This document shows, piece after piece, positions 40,433 through 52,071 of a stretch of 64,000 nucleotides of DNA. The stretch spans positions 124,001 through 188,000 of the forward strand of contig CACJQM010000003.1 of assembly GCA_902595555.1 (NCBI GenBank). The letters are read 5' to 3'. Below the pieces are notes generated by a model, which made no database searches, was not told the origin of the DNA, and saw only the letters and a program-made list of their open reading frames with translations. Each line of letters starts with the position of its first letter. Positions within the stretch are counted from its first letter, which is position 1. Both the position numbers and the translations under genes were made by a program. The DNA is from an uncultured Bacteroidota bacterium (lineage in GTDB: Bacteria > Bacteroidota > Bacteroidia > Flavobacteriales > Flavobacteriaceae).

Positions 40433-41532
40433 TTCCGTTTAAGAAATTAGGTTTTAAATCCTTCAATAATATCCCTTATTATTTATCCCTATCATTTATT
40501 TTTATTTGCGTATTTATTTCAATCTTTTCTTTTTTCATAATCCCTGACAAAAGTGCCAGTGCAAATAGCATGAATCTTAATATTCAGTCGATGAAGCCAG
40601 GTTTTAAAGTTAAAATATTGTCCCTCCCAAGTTTTGAAAAAAGAAATTTAAAATCATATTTTTTGGGTTTAGAAGAACCAATTGTACAGTATGCAATAAA
40701 TGATTACAGGTTTTCAAATGATTCTATTATTTTTTCTATTTATAATAAGTTTAATGAATTTGAGGAAATTAAGTCATTCCCTCTTTCAATATTTAAAAAA
40801 GAGGGTAATAATGTACAAAATAATGTACATAATATTCAAGATTTAGTTTCTAAAGGTTACATAAGTGAAAAAATATTTTTATTTGGCACTGATCTTTACG
40901 GTCGTGATCTGTTTAGTAGAGTTTTATTAGGAACTCGAGTATCTCTTTCAATCGGTATAATGGCTGTTTTAATTTCAACGTTTATTGGTCTATTATTTGG
41001 CTCAATTGGTGGTTATTTTGGTGGTGTTTTGGATAAAATTATAGTTTATGTAATCAACGTTTTTTGGTCTATCCCCACATTATTACTAGTAATTGCCATT
41101 TCACTATCACTTGGTAAGGGTTTTTGGCAAGTATATATAGCTATTGGATTTTCAGTTTGGGTTGATGTTGCTAGATTGGTTAGGGGCAAAGTAATCTCTG
41201 AAAAAAATAAAGATTATATATCCGCATCTAAAATTTTAGGTTTTAATAATTTTTATATTATCGTATACCACATTTTACCGAACATTATTGGACCAATTTT
41301 AATTATTGCTGCTGCCAATTTCGCATCTAGTATATTACTTGAAAGTGGTTTAAGCTTTCTTGGGATTGGTACCCAACCACCTCTACCTAGTTGGGGATAT
41401 ATGATAAAAGAAAATTATCAATATATAATTTTGGGTAATGCCTATCTTGCACTAATTCCAGCGTTATGTTTAGTTTTTTTGGTTTCTAGCTTTATGTTTT
41501 TATCTAATTATTATTCTGATAAAAAAGTTTAA
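40429..41532 (+). CDS. DppC/OppC-type ABC transporter permease
   Basis: LFGTDLYGRDLFSRVLLGTRVSLSIGIMAVLIS; LESGLSFLGIGTQPPLPSWGYMI. GTG start. Confidence 0.9.
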   Translation: MIPFKKLGFKSFNNIPYYLSLSFIFICVFISIFSFFIIPDKSASANSMNLNIQSMKPGFKVKILSLPSFEKRNLKSYFLGLEEPIVQYAINDYRFSNDSIIFSIYNKFNEFEEIKSFPLSIFKKEGNNVQNNVHNIQDLVSKGYISEKIFLFGTDLYGRDLFSRVLLGTRVSLSIGIMAVLISTFIGLLFGSIGGYFGGVLDKIIVYVINVFWSIPTLLLVIAISLSLGKGFWQVYIAIGFSVWVDVARLVRGKVISEKNKDYISASKILGFNNFYIIVYHILPNIIGPILIIAAANFASSILLESGLSFLGIGTQPPLPSWGYMIKENYQYIILGNAYLALIPALCLVFLVSSFMFLSNYYSDKKV

Positions 41533-42777
41533 TTACCATCTTTCCTTCTTATTGGAATCTATTTTTATGTAACCTGCAAAAAGTATTGTAAACGCTAACA
41601 TACTTGATCCACCGTAACTTATAAATGGCAAAGGAATTCCTACACTTGGAAATATACCTATCACCATTGAAACATTTACTGCAAAGTGAAATAATATTAA
41701 TGTTATAACACAATAGGAATATATTTTATGAAAAAGATTTCTTTGAGTTGAAGTTCTTTCAATTATCCTTAGTAAAAGCACACTAAAAATTATAATAGTA
41801 ACTAATGATCCTAAAAAACCCCACTCTTCGCCGATTGTAGCAAAAATATAATCACTATGTTGTTCTGGTATGAAATCGCCCTTTGTTTGTGAACCTTTCA
41901 AAAATCCCTCTCCTAAGATTCCCCCTGATTTAAATGCAAGTTGAGATTGATTTGTATTGTAACCAATCCCTTTTAAATCATCGTCTAAACCAAGTACAAC
42001 GTTAAATCTATCTCTATGTCTTTGTTCAAAAATATTATTAAAAATAAAATCAACACAAAGAATAAAAACTATAGAACTTATCGCATAATATACTAGTCTA
42101 GTTTTTGAAAGAGCATTGTATAATTTATAAACAAAGAATAAAGCGAATAATCCACTTAAAAAAATTAACATATTAGTTTTTCCAAAGAATATTGTAAGTA
42201 GGAAAAGAAAAATTGATGCAGTGAAAATATTCATATATATGGATGGTAATCCTACTATATGTAAAACCAAGTAAAATCCTAAAAATATTAGTGCTGTTCC
42301 AGGATCAGGCTGTAGTACAATTAATATTAAAGGAATTGAAATTATTAAGAAACTATAAAATTGTATACTTAATTTTTTTATGTCAGAGTGAATGTTACTC
42401 AAAAATTTAGCAAGCGCTAAAGCTGTAACAGGCTTCATAAATTCAGATGGCTGAAAACTAAATCCAGCAATTGAAAACCATGATCTAGATCCATTAACTT
42501 CATTTCCAAAAAACAGTACACCTATTAGTAAAAAAACCATCAATAAGTATATAATACTTCCGTATTTGAAATATATTTTTATATCTGGTATCATACACAA
42601 AAAGAATGTAAAAATACATATAGAAAAAAAGAATAATTGTTTACCAAAAAAATTGTCTAATGAGAAAAAATTCATTTCATTAAAATATGTACTTGAATAA
42701 ATATTAACTAATCCAATAATCATCAAAGAAATAACCAATAAACAAGAGACGATATCATAGTTTTTTATACTATTCAT
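41533..42777 (-). CDS. rodA: Rod shape-determining protein RodA
   Basis: SEDS: SWFSIAGFSFQPSEFMKPVTALALAKFL; FPSVGIPLPFISYGGSSML. Confidence 0.95.
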   Translation of the reverse strand: MNSIKNYDIVSCLLVISLMIIGLVNIYSSTYFNEMNFFSLDNFFGKQLFFFSICIFTFFLCMIPDIKIYFKYGSIIYLLMVFLLIGVLFFGNEVNGSRSWFSIAGFSFQPSEFMKPVTALALAKFLSNIHSDIKKLSIQFYSFLIISIPLILIVLQPDPGTALIFLGFYLVLHIVGLPSIYMNIFTASIFLFLLTIFFGKTNMLIFLSGLFALFFVYKLYNALSKTRLVYYAISSIVFILCVDFIFNNIFEQRHRDRFNVVLGLDDDLKGIGYNTNQSQLAFKSGGILGEGFLKGSQTKGDFIPEQHSDYIFATIGEEWGFLGSLVTIIIFSVLLLRIIERTSTQRNLFHKIYSYCVITLILFHFAVNVSMVIGIFPSVGIPLPFISYGGSSMLAFTILFAGYIKIDSNKKERW

Positions 42778-44629
42778 TTATTTTAAAGTTCTTTTTAGTG
42801 TATGGTTTTAAGTATTCAGAAATTAAATTGCCATCAATAATATATTTTTCTAACCATCTTCTTTCAATTTTTTCATTAATAAATTTTTCAATCATCAAAC
42901 TAGATATAGGAGCCGCCCATCTTGAACCCCAATATCCATTTTCAATAAATACACAAATAGCAATTTTTGGGTCATCAGCAGGTGCAAAACCTATAAATAT
43001 AGAATGATCTGTAAGTTGTTTTTTTACTCCATCAATCTTAATGAAATTTTCAGCTGTTCCAGTTTTGCCAGCAATTTTAATTTGATTTATTTTTGAATTT
43101 GTTGCAGTTCCCCTTTCAACTACATCTACCATCCCATCAATAATTGGCTCAAAATATTTGGATTCAATTAGTGTTTTCTTTTTTTCTCTATAATTAATAT
43201 TAATAGAATCATTCTCAATCTCTTTGACAAAATGAGGTGTAATATACCATCCTCTGTTTGCTATAGTAGCAGCAAAGTTAGCAAGTTGAATAGGTGTAGT
43301 TAATATTTCTCCTTGTCCTATGGAATTTGATATTGTTGTTACTGCTCGCCAAGAATTATTGTACCATCTGTTATAATAGTCCGAACTTGGAATAAACCCA
43401 GGTTTACCTGTTGGATGATCATAACCTAAGTAATTTCCAAATCCAAATGATTTCACATAATCATTCCATTTGTTAAGTCCAATTGATGAACTCTCATGAC
43501 TTTCAATAATTTCCTTATAAGTTTTTGCAAAGTATGTATTGCATGAAGTATATATTGCATTATTTAAATTACTGAAAGTAGCCTCATTAGTATGGCATTT
43601 CATAAAAGCATTTTTTGCATAAAAGTGACCTCCATTGCATTTAAATAAAGTTTCTTCTTGAATTACATTCTCTTGTAATCCAATTAGTGCATTAATAATT
43701 TTGAAAGTTGAACCAGGTGGATATTGACCTTGAAGACCTCTCTCAAATAAAGGTTTACCTATTGAGTCGTTATTTAATAATCTATATTGAGATGATCTTT
43801 CCCTACCAACTAATAGACTTGGATCATATCCAGGTGAATTAACAAGTGCTAATATTTCTCCAGATTTTGGTTCTATGGCAATTATACTTCCATATTTATT
43901 TTTCATTAGTGAATCACCATAAGCTTGTAAATCTATATCCAATGTTAACTTCAATTTTTTAGGCGACTCAGGTAGGGTATCATAAATTCCGTTATTATAT
44001 TTCCCTATTATTCTATTAAACTTATCTTTTTGAAAATAATTAACACCTTTCTTTCCTCTCAATGCTGTCTCATATGTTTTTTCTATACCTTGTCTTCCAA
44101 TCATTTCGCCTGATTTATAGTATGAGTTATTATTTATTTCATAATCATTAACCTCGCTTATATATCCTAGTAGATTTGATGCTGTTGAGTAATTATATTT
44201 TCTTTTGGAATTTTTTTGAATAAAAAAACCACTTAATCTCCACATTTTTTCTTGTAACTCAGCGTACTCTTTCTTTGTAAGACTAGAAATAAAAACTGAT
44301 GCTTTTATTTTGGAAAATTTCACAGCTTTATTAAATCTCGATTTAAAATCTTTTACACTTATATTAAGATCCTCAGAAATTTTTATACTGTCTGAAATTT
44401 TTACATCTCTTGGGACAATCAAGACATCGTAATAGGGTTCATTAGAAACAATTAATTTGTTGTTGCGATCATAAATGTATCCTCTCTCTGGGAAATTATA
44501 TATTTTTTGAACGGAAGCTTTTCCAACTATATCTGAGTTTTCATTATTAATTACCTGAAGAAAAAATAATTGAATAATTAAGATAGATGAAATAATAATT
44601 ACAAGTATCTGAAGAAATTTATCTCGCAT
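42770..44629 (-). CDS. mrdA: Penicillin-binding protein 2
   Basis: GQYPPGSTFKIINALIG (SxxK), KTGTAENF (KTG), dimerisation domain. Confidence 0.95.
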   Translation of the reverse strand: MRDKFLQILVIIISSILIIQLFFLQVINNENSDIVGKASVQKIYNFPERGYIYDRNNKLIVSNEPYYDVLIVPRDVKISDSIKISEDLNISVKDFKSRFNKAVKFSKIKASVFISSLTKKEYAELQEKMWRLSGFFIQKNSKRKYNYSTASNLLGYISEVNDYEINNNSYYKSGEMIGRQGIEKTYETALRGKKGVNYFQKDKFNRIIGKYNNGIYDTLPESPKKLKLTLDIDLQAYGDSLMKNKYGSIIAIEPKSGEILALVNSPGYDPSLLVGRERSSQYRLLNNDSIGKPLFERGLQGQYPPGSTFKIINALIGLQENVIQEETLFKCNGGHFYAKNAFMKCHTNEATFSNLNNAIYTSCNTYFAKTYKEIIESHESSSIGLNKWNDYVKSFGFGNYLGYDHPTGKPGFIPSSDYYNRWYNNSWRAVTTISNSIGQGEILTTPIQLANFAATIANRGWYITPHFVKEIENDSININYREKKKTLIESKYFEPIIDGMVDVVERGTATNSKINQIKIAGKTGTAENFIKIDGVKKQLTDHSIFIGFAPADDPKIAICVFIENGYWGSRWAAPISSLMIEKFINEKIERRWLEKYIIDGNLISEYLKPYTKKNFKINE

Positions 44630-45137
44630 TTTTGTTAAAAAAAATAAGTATAAAGATGTATGATAAAATTATAGAAATTATTGTACTTAAAACAGTTTTT
44701 TTAACTACCCAACTAAATTTTTCAAACGAAAAAGCTTCTACACTATACAGTATTAGTTGATGTGTAAAAAACATAAGAATTAAAAAAGTTATTTTTTGGT
44801 ATAAACTAGTTTCTCTAATGTAGTCTGCTGTTTTTCGGACCTTACTAGCATCAAAATGACCAAATGAAAACTTTAAAAAATAAATTTTTAATAATGAAGA
44901 AATCAAAAGTGAAAATGTAATTATGCCATATGTATTTGAGAATAAGTCAAGAATTAAACCTGCAATAAACATATATAAATACATAAATGATTTATTATAG
45001 TTTAGAGGAAAAATAATTAGAAAAATCAGATATATGTTTGGACTAACTCCAAAAATTAAAATATTATTAAAAATCAAAATTTGACTAATTATAATAAACA
45101 AGAACCTTAAAAAAACTAATAAATTAATATTACTCAT
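44619..45137 (-). CDS. mreD: Rod shape-determining protein MreD
   Basis: Small polytopic protein; genomic position between mreC and mrdA. Confidence 0.85.
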   Translation of the reverse strand: MSNINLLVFLRFLFIIISQILIFNNILIFGVSPNIYLIFLIIFPLNYNKSFMYLYMFIAGLILDLFSNTYGIITFSLLISSLLKIYFLKFSFGHFDASKVRKTADYIRETSLYQKITFLILMFFTHQLILYSVEAFSFEKFSWVVKKTVLSTIISIILSYIFILIFFNKNAR

Positions 45138-45930
45138 TATTGCTTTCTAATTTTTTTATTTCATCCTTAAAATTATTTTTAACAACATATACATTTTTTA
45201 TAGAACCAATATCTTCAAACAACTTAATGGTTATATCAAAATAGTTACTGCCTGTCGGAAGATTAAAACTTCGAATAATTCCGATAGGAATATTTTCTGG
45301 AAATATTGAAGACATTCCACCTGTCTGAATTGTATCATTTATTTTTATATCTGCACTTTTAGGTATGTCATAAAGATTTAATATTCCTGGATCATTGGCA
45401 TCCCAGCTTAGTGAACCAAAATGATTGGTTCTTTTAACTTTTGCATTAATTATCAAATCTGTGTTAAGTATTGATATTATTGTTGAAAATTTTTCAGATG
45501 AATTATTGATAATACCAATTACGCCATTATTTGAAATTACACCATTATCAATCTCTATATTATCACTGGCGCCCTTGTTTATTGTTATAAAGTTTTTTGA
45601 AAATTTGATACTGTTTGAAATAACTTTGGCTGATGAAAATAGATAATTATCTGTGTTTATTAAAGAATCAATTTTGTTGGTTTTTGAATAATTATTCCTT
45701 AGAAAATTATTCTCGTTAATTAAATTCTCATTTATCTCTTTAAGTTCAAAATATTCAACTAAATTTTGCTTTTCCTCATTAATAATATTTACTAGTGAGT
45801 TAGAAAAAAAATTAAACTTACTGCTGTGGTAATAATTTTTATCAATAATTTGGGTGATTGATAATAATAATAGAAGGGTAAATGTTAATGAGTGAATGTT
45901 TTTAATTAAAAAATCAATTATTTTTCGCAT
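45130..45930 (-). CDS. mreC: Rod shape-determining protein MreC
   Basis: N-terminal TM/coiled coil; TINKGASDNIEIDNGVISNNGVIGIINNSSEKFS. Confidence 0.92.
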   Translation of the reverse strand: MRKIIDFLIKNIHSLTFTLLLLLSITQIIDKNYYHSSKFNFFSNSLVNIINEEKQNLVEYFELKEINENLINENNFLRNNYSKTNKIDSLINTDNYLFSSAKVISNSIKFSKNFITINKGASDNIEIDNGVISNNGVIGIINNSSEKFSTIISILNTDLIINAKVKRTNHFGSLSWDANDPGILNLYDIPKSADIKINDTIQTGGMSSIFPENIPIGIIRSFNLPTGSNYFDITIKLFEDIGSIKNVYVVKNNFKDEIKKLESNNE

Positions 45931-45936
45931 TAAAAT

Positions 45937-46965
45937 CTATTTCACTAATACGTTTTTATATCGCTCGATATTTTTTAAAGTAATACCCGTCCCTCTTACA
46001 ACTGCTCTTAGTGGATCTTCAGCAATGAAAACTGGTAAGTCTGTTTTTTTAGAAATTCTTTTGTCTAAGCCCCTAAGCATAGATCCTCCACCCGCAAGAT
46101 AAATACCAGTGTTATAAATATCAGCAGCTAGTTCAGGAGGTGTTTGAGATAGTGTTTCCATTACAGACTCTTCAATCCTAATAATTGATTTATCTAAAGC
46201 TTTTGATATTTCACGATAACCAATTGAAATTTCTTTTGGTTTTCCTGATAAAAGATCTCTTCCTTGAACAAGTAAGTTTTCAGGTGGGTTTTCTAATTCA
46301 TCTAAAGCTGATCCTATGCTTATTTTAATTTTTTCAGCTGTTCTATCACCAATTGATAAATTATGCTGTGTTCTCATGTAAAATACAATATCTTCAGTGA
46401 AGACATCACCAGCAATTTTTACAGATTTGTCGCAAACTATCCCAGCCAGTGCAATTACTGCTATTTCCGTTGTTCCGCCACCGATATCAATTATCATATT
46501 TCCTTTTGGCTGATTTATATCAACTCCAATTCCAATTGCCGCTGCCATAGGCTCATGGATTAAATAAACTTCTTTACCGTTTACTCTTTCAGCAGATTCT
46601 CTTACAGCTCTCATTTCTACCTCAGTTATTCCAGATGGAATACAAATTACCATTTTTAAAGATGGTGAGTAAAATCGTTTATTTAGCGTTGGTATACTTT
46701 TAATTAGTTGACCAATCATCTGTTCAGATGCATTAAAATCCGCAATTACACCATCTTTCAGTGGTCTAATTGTTTTTATATTTTCATGTGTTTTCCCATG
46801 CATTAATTTTGCCTCCTTACCAACTGCAATTATTTTTCCAGATTTTTGATCTATGGCAACAATAGACGGACTATCCACAACTACCTTATCATTGTGAATG
46901 ATTAATGTGTTTGCAGTTCCTAGATCAATTGCAATTGACTCTGTCCAAAAATCAAAAAAACTCAT
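45937..46965 (-). CDS. mreB: Rod shape-determining protein MreB
   Basis: IAIDLGTANTLIIHNDKVVVDSPSIVAID; MIIDIGGGTTEIAVIALAGIV. Confidence 0.98.
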   Translation of the reverse strand: MSFFDFWTESIAIDLGTANTLIIHNDKVVVDSPSIVAIDQKSGKIIAVGKEAKLMHGKTHENIKTIRPLKDGVIADFNASEQMIGQLIKSIPTLNKRFYSPSLKMVICIPSGITEVEMRAVRESAERVNGKEVYLIHEPMAAAIGIGVDINQPKGNMIIDIGGGTTEIAVIALAGIVCDKSVKIAGDVFTEDIVFYMRTQHNLSIGDRTAEKIKISIGSALDELENPPENLLVQGRDLLSGKPKEISIGYREISKALDKSIIRIEESVMETLSQTPPELAADIYNTGIYLAGGGSMLRGLDKRISKKTDLPVFIAEDPLRAVVRGTGITLKNIERYKNVLVK

Positions 46966-46997
46966 ATTATAAAATCAAAGAGTTAAAGTTAATAAAA

Positions 46998-48503
46998 TTA
47001 ATGTTTAAAGTGCCTATTTCCAGTCATTACCATTGAGATTGAGTTCTTATTACAAGAATCAATTGATAATTGATCTTTAATTGAACCACCTGGTTGAATT
47101 ACCGATTGTATTCCATTTTTTGATGCTATTTCAACGCAGTCAGGAAATGGAAAAAAGGCATCACTTGCCATTACTGCTCCCTCAAGATTAAAATTAAATT
47201 TCTTGGCTTTATCAATTGCTTGATTTAATGCATCAACTCTTGAGGTTTGACCTGTTCCTGAGGAAATTAATTGGCTGTTTTTTACCAATACTATTGTGTT
47301 TGATTTTGTGTGTTTACATACTTTGGATGCAAACAGTAAATCTTGAATTTGAGATTTATTTGGTTTTTTTTCTGTAACAATAGTTAAATTTTCTAATGAA
47401 TCTGTAATTAAGTCTTTGTCTTGAAATAATTTTCCATTCAAACAAGTTCTAACAGATTGGTTTGAAAAATCAATGCTCTTTAGTTTCAGTATAATTCTAT
47501 TTTTTTTAGATTTTAAATTATTGATTGCAGTTTCATCAAAACTTGGAGCCAATATTACCTCAAAAAATAAATTGTTAATTTTTTCAGAGGTTTTTAAATC
47601 AATATTTGAATTTGATATTAGTACACCTCCAAAAGCAGAAACTGGGTCACCCTCTAGGGCAGCCTCATAAGCATCATAAATATTTTTTCTTGTGGAAAGA
47701 CCACATGCATTGTTGTGTTTAAGTATTGCAAATGTTGGTTTATCATTCCAATACTCCGCGATTATGTTAACCGCTGAATCAATATCTAAAAGATTATTGT
47801 AAGATAGTTCCTTACCGTTCAGTTTGTCAAATACATCATCCAAATTGCCCAGGAAATAACCTTCTTGATGTGGGTTTTCACCATATCTCAATGATTTTTT
47901 AATCCTTAATTTTCCGTTCTTAAAATATTCTGCAATTAAGGTGTCATAATTTGAAGAAACTGAGAAAGCGTTTAATGCATAATCTTTTTTTTGTTCAAGT
48001 GAAAAATCCCCTTTATTTTCATTTAGATCTTTTATAAATTTTTCATATTGGTGAGTTGATGAAACACAAACTACATCATTAAAGTTTTTCGCAGCGGCTC
48101 TAATTAATGAAACACCTCCAATATCAATTTTTTCAATTATTTCTTGATGAGATTTAGAATCATTAACAGTATCCTCAAATGGGTATAAGTCCACAATTAT
48201 AAAATCAATTTCAGGAATATCAAATTTATCTTTCTCATCATTGTCATTATTTGAATCTCTCCTATATAAAATACCCCCAAAAATTTTTGGATGGAGTGTC
48301 TTAACTCTTCCTCCAAAAATTGATGGATAATCTGTTAATTTTTCAACCTTTTCAGTCTTAATTCCTATTTCGTTTAAATATTTTTCAGTTCCACCAGTAG
48401 AAATTATATTAACATTTAGCTCTGAGAGTTTCCTAGCTATATTGTCAATTCCCTCTTTGTTAAAAACGGATATTAGAGCGGATTTTTGATTTTTTTTTGA
48501 CAT
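46998..48503 (-). CDS. purH: Bifunctional AICAR formyltransferase/IMP cyclohydrolase
   Basis: ALISVFNKEGIDNIARKLSELNVNIISTGGTEKYL; RYGENPHQEG. Confidence 0.96.
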   Translation of the reverse strand: MSKKNQKSALISVFNKEGIDNIARKLSELNVNIISTGGTEKYLNEIGIKTEKVEKLTDYPSIFGGRVKTLHPKIFGGILYRRDSNNDNDEKDKFDIPEIDFIIVDLYPFEDTVNDSKSHQEIIEKIDIGGVSLIRAAAKNFNDVVCVSSTHQYEKFIKDLNENKGDFSLEQKKDYALNAFSVSSNYDTLIAEYFKNGKLRIKKSLRYGENPHQEGYFLGNLDDVFDKLNGKELSYNNLLDIDSAVNIIAEYWNDKPTFAILKHNNACGLSTRKNIYDAYEAALEGDPVSAFGGVLISNSNIDLKTSEKINNLFFEVILAPSFDETAINNLKSKKNRIILKLKSIDFSNQSVRTCLNGKLFQDKDLITDSLENLTIVTEKKPNKSQIQDLLFASKVCKHTKSNTIVLVKNSQLISSGTGQTSRVDALNQAIDKAKKFNFNLEGAVMASDAFFPFPDCVEIASKNGIQSVIQPGGSIKDQLSIDSCNKNSISMVMTGNRHFKH

Positions 48504-48535
48504 ATAGTGTAAGTATATAAATGTAATATTTTAAA

Positions 48536-48567
48536 AAAAAAAAAGCTGCATAAAAGCAGCTTTTTTT
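48536..48567 (-). terminator. Rho-independent terminator of groESL
   Basis: AAAAAGCTGC-ATAA-AAGCAGCTTTTTTT hairpin downstream of groEL on the minus strand. Confidence 0.8.
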
Positions 48568-48582
48568 AATTGTATTATTATA

Positions 48583-50226
<1,644 letters not shown>

Positions 50227-50230
50227 TTAG

Positions 50231-50509
50231 TTAAACAATTGCGAGGATGTCACTTTCCCTCATTATTAAATAATCTTTACTTTCAAATTTAAGCTCAGTA
50301 CCTGAATACTTTCCATATAAAACAGTCTCTCCAACTTTAACAGTTATTGGATTATCTTTTGTTCCAGATCCTACAGCTACAACAATTCCCTTTTGCGGTT
50401 TCTCCTTTGCCGTATCAGGTATAATTATTCCTGACGCTGTCTTAGTTTCAGCCTCTAGAGGTTCAACTAATACTCTGTCAGCTAATGGTTTGATATTTAA
50501 TTTACTCAT
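50231..50509 (-). CDS. groES: Co-chaperonin GroES
   Basis: [37 protein letters not shown]. Confidence 0.98.
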   Translation of the reverse strand: MSKLNIKPLADRVLVEPLEAETKTASGIIIPDTAKEKPQKGIVVAVGSGTKDNPITVKVGETVLYGKYSGTELKFESKDYLIMRESDILAIV

Positions 50510-50603
50510 AGTTTAATTTTTAATTTATTTTTCATCAATCATGCCAAATACAAATAGGTGTCAAAAAGTACTTTTATTTAATATTTTCTGTCATGATGAC
50601 ATA

Positions 50604-50942
50604 CTAGTTCTCAGAACTTGAATTATCGGAATTGGAATCAATATCATCCTCTAATATTTCTTCAATAAGTACATCGTCGGAATTGTTTAAAAGTTCAGAC
50701 TCAGTTGTATCGTTTCCTGAATTTAACGTAATATTAGAAAATAGGATTAATAAAAAGAGTAGAGAAGCTAAAATCCATGTACTTTTATCTAAAAAATCAG
50801 TAGTTTTTTTAACACCACCAATTTGTTGTGAATCTCCCCCAAATGTTGAAGCTAATCCACCACCTTTTGGATTTTGGACCATTATTACCAATACAAGTAA
50901 AAATGAGAGAAATATTATTAAAAAAAGTATTATGTTGTACAT
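50604..50942 (-). CDS. secG: Preprotein translocase subunit SecG
   Basis: Two TM; VIMVQNPKGGGLASTFGGDSQQIGGVKKTTDFLDKSTWILA. Confidence 0.93.
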   Translation of the reverse strand: MYNIILFLIIFLSFLLVLVIMVQNPKGGGLASTFGGDSQQIGGVKKTTDFLDKSTWILASLLFLLILFSNITLNSGNDTTESELLNNSDDVLIEEILEDDIDSNSDNSSSEN

Positions 50943-51550
50943 TATCTGTTTTTTATTTGTTTTTTAATAATCTTAATTTGGTCTGCAAATAAACTGATTT
51001 TTTCTGGATATTTCAAACATAAAATCTTGTAAGCTTTAAGGGCATCCTCAAATTTTCCCTGATTAATATATACTTTAGCAAGTGTTTCTGTCATGTAATC
51101 TTTCTTTGTTATTTTGATTTTATCATCATGTTTTTTTGCTTTTAAATCATATAAATTAAAATTATCTACATTTAAAACTTGATCATTACTTTTTAATTTA
51201 TTTGGGGTTGGTTTAGTTTTAGAAATCCAATCCAGAAATGAAATCTCTTGATTTAAACTTTCAGCTTGGACTTCATTTATTAAGGATTCTTTTTCATTAT
51301 CATTGAGTATGTCATTATTAATTATGTAATAAAGATGTGACCTGTCAGTTGTTAATATCGAAGTTGATTTCAAAATTTTATTGTAATCAATGGTTTTAAA
51401 TTTTTTAGATAATATTAATTGTAAAATTTTTACAGGTGTAAAGTAAGGATATGTTTGAGAAATATTTTTTATGATTTTTAAATCATTCTTTTTTAATTCG
51501 TTAGGATTAGTAAGAATACTAATTACTTTATTTTTAGAGCTTTCTACCAT
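50942..51550 (-). CDS. TPR-like conserved protein
   Basis: C-terminal ETLAKVYINQGKFEDALKAYKILCLKYPEKISLFADQI TPR-like; between lptE and secG. Confidence 0.7.
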   Translation of the reverse strand: MVESSKNKVISILTNPNELKKNDLKIIKNISQTYPYFTPVKILQLILSKKFKTIDYNKILKSTSILTTDRSHLYYIINNDILNDNEKESLINEVQAESLNQEISFLDWISKTKPTPNKLKSNDQVLNVDNFNLYDLKAKKHDDKIKITKKDYMTETLAKVYINQGKFEDALKAYKILCLKYPEKISLFADQIKIIKKQIKNR

Positions 51551-52071
51551 TTTGCAAGAGAAGCATTAAAAATGTCCTGAGTTATACGCTCAAAAATAAT
51601 CTCGTGAGCCTCACTTTTTATCGTGATAAGTTGTTGTTCTGCTGGAAAATCAAAGTAAAATGAAAATCTCCTTTCAAAATTGTCATCCTCTTTTTTAAAA
51701 TTTTGAAAATTAACATTTACACTAATTGAGAGTCTATTTTGTGCTGCATTCAAATCTGAAGTTGCTGTCATTGGACTAACTCTGTATTCTACAATCTCAC
51801 CCTCATACAATAAATCACCATTACTTTGAACCATTTGTAGGTTTGTTTGATTTTCTAATATATTTTGAAGAGAAATGGTAAAATCACGATCTAATCCTGG
51901 TTCAAATATAGAGCCCGTGTTGTTACCTGCATTATTTTCAAATAGGTTAACTTGGAAAGATTCGGTACCCTCAGGAATAGATGCACCCGTAAATGAATAA
52001 TTTCCACAACCATAAGTTAAAACTAATATGGGTAGCAGTAGTATTAGATATTTTTTAAAGTTCAAGGTCAT
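51544..52071 (-). CDS. lptE: LptE-family LPS assembly lipoprotein
   Basis: Lipobox LTYGCGNYSFTGASIPEGTESFQVNLFENNAG; start likely internal Met (MTLNFKKY). Confidence 0.82.
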   Translation of the reverse strand: MTLNFKKYLILLLPILVLTYGCGNYSFTGASIPEGTESFQVNLFENNAGNNTGSIFEPGLDRDFTISLQNILENQTNLQMVQSNGDLLYEGEIVEYRVSPMTATSDLNAAQNRLSISVNVNFQNFKKEDDNFERRFSFYFDFPAEQQLITIKSEAHEIIFERITQDIFNASLAKW

